From Bedellia somnulentella (taxonomy: Eukaryota > Arthropoda > Insecta > Lepidoptera > Bedelliidae), in the NCBI GenBank assembly GCA_963576735.1, contig OY755176.1, positions 12,757,423 to 12,821,422 on the forward strand: 64,000 nt of DNA, given 5' to 3'. Below are positions 56,951-64,000 of the stretch, in pieces. A model generated the notes under the pieces. It worked only from the letters and a program-made list of their open reading frames with translations. It did no database searches and was not told where the DNA came from. Every line of letters begins with the position of its first letter. Position 1 is the first letter of the stretch. The position numbers were made by a program, and so were the translations under genes.

Positions 56951-57172
56951 TTAAATCTTTTTGTTCATGAAAACCTCATGTGGGGATTATTACTAATAAA
57001 TAAAGAATAAATAAAGGAAGGAAAAATTTCGACACAGGCGGGAATCGAACCCGCGACCTCGGGTATACGCCCCGACGCTCTAATGTTAAAATATATTCCT
57101 TCCTTTATTTATTCTTTATTTATTAGTAATAATCCCCACATGAGGTTTTCATGAACAAAAAGATTTAAATTA
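56951..57172. mobile_element. Palindromic element carrying a truncated tRNA-like core
   Basis: The left arm 56951-57021 (TAAATCTTTTTGTTCATGAA ... AATAAAGGAAGGAA) is repeated inverted at 57096-57172. Between them is the 3' two-thirds of the tRNA-like sequence of 56719-56790, cut after the D-arm side (CGACGCTCT). Confidence 0.88.
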
Positions 57173-57312
57173 TGTCATAATTCCTACCGCATCACTTAAC
57201 TAAAGAAGAAGAACAGGCGACAAACTCCTCCAATGCATTCTCCTATTACACTAGTCATTAAGTTGTACGTATCACGGGGCTAACGAGATCTAAAAAACAA
57301 TGTTTTTATTTA

Positions 57313-58954
57313 TCATAAACAAAACGTACTAAATGGGTGAGGTAAACATGTGTTGAATTGTTGTCTTACGAATTTATATGCTCTCGGGCTTATAAATTGA
57401 AGACATAGAGCAAATTTACGTAACGCAGGCGAATATTTTTTACTAACATCATTTTTATTCAAAAATCGCTTAAGAAAGTCTGTGTTGGTTGGGTCAATAG
57501 CTTCTAATAGATTTAAATCTTCGTCATTGACTAGTCTCTTCGTCCTAAGCTCTGCTAGGACGTTTTCCAAATTAGCTACTTTTTTTTCTAAGCGACGGGT
57601 TTTTCCAGCTTTTAATTTTAATTCGTGTCTCACTCAATTTTCTTTTGAGAGTCCGAGGGCTGTAGTCAAGATCATTAACCTGAAGAAAAACAAACTTACT
57701 GAGAATGTACCCCAACCTTTATTATTGAAAAATAAAAGTTTTCGTGCCCAGAGTCCTTATTATAATTATGTTTTTGTATTTGGTTTCTGAATCGCGTCCG
57801 CAATTTTACAATGCCCATGGTAATTAAAATTTTTTAGCGATTATTGCAGAAAATATTTCAGTAAATAAAATTTAAAACACAATATCGAAAAAAAATCATG
57901 AGGTTTTCAAGAAAAAATACAATAGTTCTTTTCAAGATTTTAGATGGCGAAGATCTTTAAAATAAACTAATAATATTTTTTGTATAACGATATGAAAACT
58001 TCTAATTAGATAGTTTTACATACTTGTACACCCAAACGACGAAAATTTGATGATGACGCAGTAGGCTGAAAATTTTCCATTGTATCAATGTTATCATTAG
58101 ATTCATTAATCTGAAATCAAAATATAATTATTGTATAGGTCTTGGGACGTGGATTAAACACTTAATAATATTAGCGATAAACACAATATAGTCTTTCATA
58201 CTTTTACAGTGTACACTCAAACGACGAAAATTTGATGATGACGTAGTAGGCTGAAATTTTTTTGTTGTATCAATGTTTTCATTAATCTGAAATCAAAATA
58301 TAATTATGGTACAGGACTTGGGGACGTGGATTAAACACTTAGTAATATGATCAAGTATGAGATGTTATTTTTTAAACTTACTAAGGTTGGAACAGCACCA
58401 GGTAATAATAAAGTTAATTTCTTTTTCTTAAATAAATACTTTTTTTTAAAATGAAGACTACAAATTTTGGAGTATTTTGTAGGAGTCCAGTTAATTTTTC
58501 CAGTTGATAGAATCCATTCTCTTAAGATTATATTATCTTCATTTGGAAAACTGTAAAAAAATCTACTCTTCATATACCCACATTAACAAGAAAAATAGTA
58601 CATGCCATGGAATCCTTTTTAAGAACTTAATAATAAAGATCCTTTATATAACTTATATTAGTATATTGAAATACATATTTTTTATTTAATCCAGGGTTTT
58701 AGGGTAAATAAAATACTTGTGCTGGCAACATTACAATGATAGAGATTTTAGGTTATTAAATTTTAAATATAATTTTCATGCATTTGCAGTTTATTTTTCT
58801 GCATAAATTAGATATGTATGTGTCATAAATAGAAAATATAATAATCTTACACTGTTATTATTCTAAAACTAAATGGTACTTACGAGTGGAAAGACAAATC
58901 TGGTTGCTTAGTTTCGCTATTACTTTTACACGATATAACACTGCACCTGACCAT
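57313..58954 (-). pseudogene. THAP / P-element-transposase-like gene, truncated and frameshifted
   Basis: Exons on the minus strand: 58954-58884 (MVRCSVISCKSNSETK), 58550-58382, 58110-58024, 57679-57313. Together the first two encode a THAP zinc finger: C4 and C9, then TW-type Trp, CSLHF and LLPGAVPTL, a C2CH DNA-binding domain. The last exon encodes a basic coiled coil (LEKKVANLENVLAELR) and SPALRKFALCLQFISPRAYK, resembling the region after THAP in THAP9/P-element transposases. It then stops after LPHPFSTFCL, without the RNase-H-like catalytic domain. In the last exon the frame entering from the acceptor (VNDLDYSPRTLKRKLS) is one base out of step with the long frame, so an indel near 57610-57633 is likely. 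AATAAA follows the stop. Confidence 0.7.
58200..58290 (-). repeat. Duplicated exon copy of the THAP-like gene
   Basis: Matches the exon at 58024-58110 and its flanks (about 180-bp tandem unit, 58024-58200 against 58200-58345). The acceptor is kept, but the donor CAA|GTATGT has become CACTGTAAAAG, so it may be skipped. Confidence 0.75.
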
Positions 58955-58999
58955 TTTATTGAATGTTTAATTATTTCTAATGTTAAAATATATTTCTAT

Positions 59000-59640
59000 T
59001 TATTACCAGAACCGATCTAACATAAATAATTAACTAAAAAATCAACAAAATTCTTAATTTTTCTGCTTTTGAATTCAAAAACGGTTTGTTTATTTTGAAA
59101 ATGTCAAACGGTTTGTTTAGCAAAGTACTTTGCCGGCTTGGCCAGCAGTAAGGGACAGCAAATTATATGGTCATGTCTCACTTACTCTTAGTATTTTTAA
59201 TATTTATTTTCTCCGTCTAGTTCGAGTGAAACAAAATATATGCAGATGTCTATTGTAATTCTCTGTCTACGTTACTTACCACACAATTTCGCCACACAAT
59301 AATTTCGCCAATGTCAACGTTAAAAACATGTGTCACAGCACCATAGAGTAACTTTTTGGCGAGTAAAAACAACAAAAAGAATGTTAAATATAAGTGCCGT
59401 CTTTGTTTATTTACTTTTGAGCTATCTTGGCTTAAACTGATATTAATTTAGACTTTCAAATCAGAACGTTTTTATGTACGTTCCGTTTTACGACATCATA
59501 ACATCAAAGTGTGAAAAACGGTGTTACGTTCCGTTCCTACCAGTAACATAGCAAGTCTGGCGCCATCTATCCTGAGAACAGGGAAGAAGAAAAAAAGAAA
59601 AATAGGAAAACCTCCCATTATAAAGTGAAAAGCCAACTGA
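59000..59640. other. Intergenic region between two divergent genes
   Basis: Lies between the THAP-like first exon and the WH-PHD-SAM gene. No motif assigned. Confidence 0.4.
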
Positions 59641-59642
59641 GC

Positions 59643-59771
59643 CAATTGAGTATTCCAGCTGAGAACAACTTAAATATCGTTCTATCGCATTGAAATCTTA
59701 ACAACTGAATGAGACAAAACGATACTTAAGTTATTCTCAGCTGGAATACTCAATTCAGAAATCGGGCGTTA
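59643..59771. mobile_element. MITE with ~50-bp TIRs, copy 2
   Basis: The same element as at 40997-41143. The internal sequence TGAATGAGACAAAACGATAC is identical. It sits about 250 bp upstream of the predicted first exon of the neighbouring gene. Confidence 0.85.
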
Positions 59772-60011
59772 CGCTTACTATATTCTATAATGTAAACCTA
59801 ACTTTAGACTTGGATGGTAATGGTTCGTTTCGTTTGGTAACACTGATTGTACATTCACTCACTCCACCTCATTTCATTCTTACTTAGATTAGTTAGATTG
59901 TAGTTTCATTCAACCGTGTATATTTATATATTTATAAAATTGCGATAGCGTAACTTTTGAAAAGGCTTCTTTGAATATTTTTCTAGTTTCAACATTTATA
60001 AAATCTTCGGC

Positions 60012-60025
60012 ATGATTCGCCTCAG
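60012..60025 (+). promoter_or_regulatory. Possible upstream ORF start in non-coding exon 1
   Basis: ATGATTCGCCTCAG lies just before a strong donor, CAG|GTAAGG (60026). After splicing to 60104 it gives a nine-codon ORF that stops at TAA 60117-60119, overlapping the main ATG in another frame. This could lower translation of the main ORF. Exon 1 is predicted only. Confidence 0.5.
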
Positions 60026-60105
60026 GTAAGGATTTAGATATTTTTTAGAGTTATTGCTTCTTAAATAATGGTTATTAATTTTAAGTTTTAGTTTTGGTTT
60101 CAGAA

Positions 60106-60346
60106 ATGTCCGAAATTAAGAATAAAAAATTTATTCTGGAAACCATTGACCAAATAAGATCAAGAAAATCTCGTCCCGATATAAATAGAATTTGCAAGTA
60201 TATGCTTAAGTCATATAAAATATCTCCCCGCGAAACTAAAGCGGATTTGCGGCGTTGCATCAGAGAAAAAAGTATTTTAAAAGTTGATTATAAAGATAAT
60301 GTGAGTTACAGAAACGCTGCTAAGTGGAAGAAAAAATCGTCAAAAA
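60106..60346 (+). CDS. SAMD1-like gene, coding exon 1 (winged helix)
   Basis: Acceptor GGTTTCAG before 60104, donor AAAAA|GTAAGC. Codes for residues 1-80 and one base of the next codon. Confidence 0.88.
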
Positions 60347-62471
60347 GTAAGCGACAAGTTTTAAACTCTTCTGGATAATTATTACTCTCATATGGTATTT
60401 GTTATCTAACTTAATTATAACTTTCAGACATGGCTTTGAGTGCGTCAAATGAGAGGCGCATTATTACATCTGCTATAGCTACTCTTATTTACCAAGATCA
60501 GACATACTTAGAAGATGGTATTGCTTTCGAAGATTTAGTTAAAGCAGCATCTGCTCAGGAATCGAAATTTACTAAAAAGCAGTTGGAAAGTATTATTCAC
60601 AAAGAACTTTCTACAGGTAGCTTAGTAAAATTACCAAATGGAAATTTAGCTCTCGGACCAGCTGATCATGAAGATGATAGTTCCGATAGCTTCAAGTTTG
60701 AGTACAATGCTGATTCAAACACAAAGGTATGTCTAAAAAGTTTTGTTAGCATTTGATGTTTACATTGTCTTTGGTTTTCATGTTTAAAAAATTGATAATC
60801 TGTAATTTTATTTGTTTAGATGACTTCTTCAGCAAATTCATCATGCAGGTCATCTCCTCAACGTATGAGAGGAAGACCTAAAAAACGTGGTGGTGGTGCT
60901 GCACCTACAAGCAGCAATCAAAGTTCTGCAGTTCGCGTTGGCGAGAGAAGAAAAATGGCAAAAAAAGTGTTTGACCCATCTGAAAATAATTTACCAAACA
61001 AAAGAAAAAGAGGGAGACCAATTGGATCATTGAATAAAAGTACTATTAAAAAGCAGATGTTATCCCAGATAAAAGGTGAAAAAGAAGGTACTCCTTTATC
61101 TGAAAGTCAACAATCAATGGATGGTAGTGGTGATGATTTGGAGCAAGACGAAATGCTAGGCAGTGAGCCATCTGGAGGTGTATGTACAGTATGCCATGTT
61201 CAAAAACCTAGAGGTTCTAATGATGCTATAATTGAATGCAGAGATTGCAATAATAAAGCTCATATGAGTTGCTTACAGTCAGGATCAGGAATTCTGAAAT
61301 TAAGGCCAGACAACACTTGGCAATGTCCTCATTGCAAGACTTGTGTTGTTTGTTGTGAAACCAATGATGCTGTAAGTATTAGAATATTTAGCGCTTATTA
61401 AAACTATTTTTTTTCTGTGAAGACTGTCACTATTACACCGAAACTGTAACAATATCATACCAAGTATTTTTTTTATTTCTATTTATAAATATATTATTGA
61501 ATGATTCCAACACTAATCAATATTTCTTTATATTACATAGTAAAGCTAACAAAGTTCTCAACTATGTATTGCAACTTTAGAAAGGTTGTATTGAAACTTT
61601 ATGTAACTATATTGGTATAACTATACATTATAATTTTTTGGGTTTCTAAGATCTGACTAATCATGTATTTATTATTGAAATAGGATAGCTTAAACATAAA
61701 TAATTTTCTTTGCAGGGCATTCTGACAGTTTGCAGTGTATGTTCAGATGCATATCATGCTCTGTGTCATTCACCACGAATTCCAGAGAAGTTGAAAGCTT
61801 GGGATCAATGGGAATGCAGCAACTGTTCTGAGCCTCGCCCATCAAACATTGCTTCTCCAGGGATACCAAACAGCTGCCCTAGAAACTCACCTAGTATAGA
61901 TCTATTTTTGAAACCACATGAAATAGAAATCAAGAATGGCAGAGATGTCCCAATAGATCCTAGTATTCCTGACATCACCAATTGGACAACTGAAGATGTT
62001 CATGAATACTTTTTGGAGCATTTTCCTGAAGCTGCTCCAATTCTGAAAGAACAGGTAATGCCATCTATCTAAATAGCATTCTATTGGGCAAGAAGAAGTT
62101 GTAAGGATTAAAAGAGGATGATGGTCAACCATGTCTCATCCAGCAATCACTTATTATGCTCCAAAACAACCTACTGACTTGCTATTTATATATCAACTTA
62201 AATAACCTTGCAAGTGCATCAACAGTCATAACCAACATTATGGTTACCCCATTTTATAATTTCCTGTGTATTCAACATGGAGAATTTTTTTGTAATTATG
62301 TACTAATATAAGTTTTTGTTTTAGGATATGGATGGTCAAGCTCTTATCATGTCTAGTCGCGCTGATATAGTAAGAGGTCTAGGACTTCCCTTGGGACCAG
62401 CATTATTACTGTATCGCATTGTTGTTAAATTACAAACAAGAAAAGATGACTGGACAATGTGCTGGGGGTAA
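60106..62471 (+). CDS. WH - AT-hook - double PHD - SAM chromatin-reader protein (SAMD1-like)
   Basis: Coding exons 60106-60346, 60428-60726, 60820-61371, 61716-62054 and 62325-62471 join in phase to 525 aa. Residues 5-72 are a SAMD1/KAT6-type winged helix (ILETIDQIRSRKSRPDINRI ... VSYRNAAKW), which in SAMD1 binds unmethylated CpG DNA. Residues 83-155 resemble a second winged-helix domain. AT-hook cores GRP are at 198-200 and 245-247. A DPF-like double PHD occupies 302-409 (CTVCHVQ ... CPHCKTCVVC ... CSVCSDAYHALCH ... WECSNC). A C-terminal SAM domain is at 451-515 (NWTTEDVHEYF ... GLPLGPALLLYRIV). This suggests a nuclear protein that reads DNA and histone tails and oligomerises or recruits partners through SAM. 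The ATG at 60106 is chosen because 60094 is TTG inside the acceptor. An ATTAAA-like or AATAAA signal lies near 62508. Confidence 0.9.
60428..60726 (+). CDS. SAMD1-like gene, coding exon 2
   Basis: Acceptor CTTTCAG, donor AAAG|GTATGT. Codes for residues 81-180 (ERRIITSAIATLIYQDQTYL ...). Confidence 0.88.
60820..61371 (+). CDS. SAMD1-like gene, coding exon 3 (AT-hooks, PHD1)
   Basis: Acceptor TTGTTTAG, donor GCT|GTAAGT. 184 codons with two AT-hooks and the first PHD finger. The exon boundary lies inside the PHD2 zinc module. Confidence 0.9.
61716..62054 (+). CDS. SAMD1-like gene, coding exon 4 (PHD2, SAM start)
   Basis: Acceptor CTTTGCAG, donor ACAG|GTAATG. 113 codons, finishing PHD2 and starting the SAM domain. 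Confidence 0.9.
62325..62471 (+). CDS. SAMD1-like gene, last coding exon (SAM end)
   Basis: Acceptor TGTTTTAG, then DMDGQALIMSSRADIVRGLG and a TAA after MCWG. GGG|GTAAAT at the stop could also act as a donor, so a longer isoform cannot be excluded. Confidence 0.88.
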   Translation, partial: DMDGQALIMSSRADIVRGLGLPLGPALLLYRIVVKLQTRKDDWTMCWG

Positions 62472-62503
62472 ATAGTATTACATGAATTGTATAATGAATT
62501 GTA

Positions 62504-62515
62504 AATGAAATAAAT
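62504..62515 (+). terminator. Likely polyadenylation signal
   Basis: AATAAA in GTAAATGAAATAAATGCTAG, about 35 bp after the TAA of the SAMD1-like gene. Confidence 0.55.
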
Positions 62516-62519
62516 GCTA

Positions 62520-63050
62520 GAATCATTTTTACTCTTTTAATATATTACATATCACATCATTGAACTATATACAAATATTTGCACAATCCCAAAATGGAAA
62601 TAATTTATGTCTAATACATTTAACTACTTACAAATATATTTAGCTTTTTTCTTGAAACTTATATTTCATGTATGAGAGGAAAACATTGAAGACCATTGTG
62701 GCTATGTTGATGTAAATCATTCTGTATTGTGTTGGTAAATAATAGAAGTTAATAAATTGTATTGGAGGCCAATAACAACAATCCACCTGAAACAAAATCA
62801 TTGTCTTAATTATTGTTGGTAATACACCTTAGGCTTATTATGTAAATAACTGTAAACTAACACTAATGGTGTAAGTATGTATTTATGTCCTGAATTAAAT
62901 GTTTGTTTAATAAGAGTTAAAAAAATATAACTTGTTTTATTATTCCTTGTTAATAACGTGGAATATGGTGCACGCTTAAATACCATCCCTAACTAGAATT
63001 AAGTTTATAAGAACTATTGAAATTTTTGAGGACTCAGATAAGTTTTTAGG
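62520..63050. other. Non-genic stretch
   Basis: AT-rich, downstream of the SAMD1-like gene; nothing recognised. Confidence 0.4.
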
Positions 63051-63063
63051 CTTCATTCAAAAA

Positions 63064-63330
63064 ACATAACATAACATAAACGTTCACGCCGTTTTATCCC
63101 CGAAGGGGTTGGCAGAGGTACCAATACTCCTGAACTCACATGGCAAGCGCCATCTAGTTTCCAGAGAAGGTACCCACGTTTTGCTTAGACAGTGTACTCA
63201 CGTGATAGGGGGCAGGCCTATCGCCGTTTTGTACGAATACACTGTCACATGACTAAGTACAACTCAGCCATGTGGGTTTCCTCACGATGTTTTCCCTCAC
63301 CGTTAGCAACCATGATAAATTAACCACACA
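63064..63330 (-). mobile_element. SINE-1, 5'-truncated, with perfect 12-bp TSD
   Basis: The body and AACAT-type tail match 51204-51584. The tRNA-like head is missing. TTCATTCAAAAA at 63052-63063 is repeated at 63331-63342. Confidence 0.95.
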
Positions 63331-63562
63331 TTCATTCAAAAAGTAGTTATAAAAAAAAAATATGATTCTATTAACAAGAGAATCATACCAAATATCATGT
63401 TGAGAGAAAATGAATTTCAATAGAAGTAGAGTATTGCAGAATAAAGCATAGTAAATATTTTAATACAACAATCACTGTAATGATGGATTGTTTATGAGCC
63501 TTTTAAAATATTAGTACTAGTAAAAGCACATAAATCATTTATTCAATTTTATTCTAAATATA

Positions 63563-63990
63563 GAATAGAAAACTCTTTATTGTACATCACAGATAGAAAC
63601 TGCCGTGTAGTGTCGGCTTAGAATAGCACTACCCCTTTACTTCCGATGGGTGTACGTAAGAGGCGACTAACGGTATTGGGGCTTTTAAAGGATTTTTGTG
63701 CGATGTGGTTGGAGACCCATCACCAACAACCTTTATTTTACCATGTTTTCCCCACTAAAATTTCCAAAAGTGGCAGAGGAATTTTTAATTCCTTAGCTCT
63801 GGCTACCCCTTCTAGGGATCTATAGCCGTGAGTATATGTATGTAGGTAGAAACATTTTATACATACTATTTATTTATTTAACTAGAAATACAATTTTCTT
63901 ATTGCTTAAAGCATATCTTCCAGACAACCTTTGAATGAGATCAGTAACTTAATAAAAACAGTAGGTAGATGTGCAGGCTTATTCCGTTTA
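63563..63990 (-). mobile_element. LINE-D 3'-end copy split by a SIDE
   Basis: 63563-63600 (TAGAATAGAAAACTCTTTAT) and 63854-63990 (CATATCTTCCAGACAACCTT) are the two parts of one LINE-D 3' end. Confidence 0.8.
63601..63843 (+). mobile_element. SIDE, complete copy with TSD, inside LINE-D
   Basis: Starts TGCCGTGTAGTGTCGGCTTA and ends GTATATGTATGT. AGATAGAAAC at 63591-63600 and AGGTAGAAAC at 63844-63853 flank it (one mismatch). Confidence 0.95.
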
Positions 63991-64000
63991 TCCACCCTAA

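Noticed and set aside
60094..60105. Start of the SAMD1-like protein at 60094
   Set aside because: That codon is TTG and lies in the polypyrimidine/acceptor sequence TTTTGGTTTCAG. The first ATG in the exon is 60106.
1..64000. CRISPR arrays, rRNA genes, operons or prokaryotic features
   Set aside because: No spaced direct repeats of CRISPR type and no rRNA-like sequence were seen. Introns, Pol III SINEs and LINEs show a eukaryotic nuclear context.

Overview
The window is AT-rich animal nuclear DNA. It carries intron-containing genes, tRNA-headed SINEs, (ATGT)n-tailed LINEs, a DD34D mariner, and Helitron ends and dispersed repeats of the kind common in butterflies and moths, so it is most likely lepidopteran. 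No prokaryotic, organellar or viral gene set was seen.

Layout. Positions 1-5.7 kb hold a nearly full-length two-ORF LINE (called LINE-B here), followed by a 3-copy, 400-bp tandem repeat at 6.3-7.4 kb. From 7.4 to 44 kb I see no host gene. That stretch is intergenic or large-intron DNA filled with dispersed elements: a precisely bounded Helitron (11586-13076), a Jockey/CR1-like LINE with two ORF lesions (LINE-C, 25.7-29.3 kb), a dead mariner split by a Harbinger-type MITE (31.5-33.0 kb), fold-back elements, and many copies of a ~245-bp LINE-derived short element.

The host genes are at the right. On the minus strand, 44627-55538 is a five-exon ERAL1 gene (mitochondrial Era-like GTPase, predicted 341 aa). 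Its introns contain many insertions, including a full-length single-ORF LINE (LINE-A) with an open 1033-codon ORF in intron 1. Next on the minus strand is a broken THAP / P-element-transposase-like gene (57313-58954). On the plus strand, 60106-62471 is a chromatin-reader gene (winged helix, AT-hooks, double PHD, SAM; predicted 525 aa).

The main biological theme is one retrotransposition system seen at several stages. LINE-A is the likely autonomous member. Its 5'-truncated copies carry perfect target-site duplications of up to 14 bp. About two dozen short elements share its head (~95 nt) and its tail, so they look like internally deleted partners (SIDE/SINE-like) using its machinery. Copies are nested in one another, in SINE-1, in LINE-D and in the Helitron, which gives a relative order of events. 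Names LINE-A to LINE-D, SIDE, SINE-1, SINE-2 and R are local labels used here, not database names.
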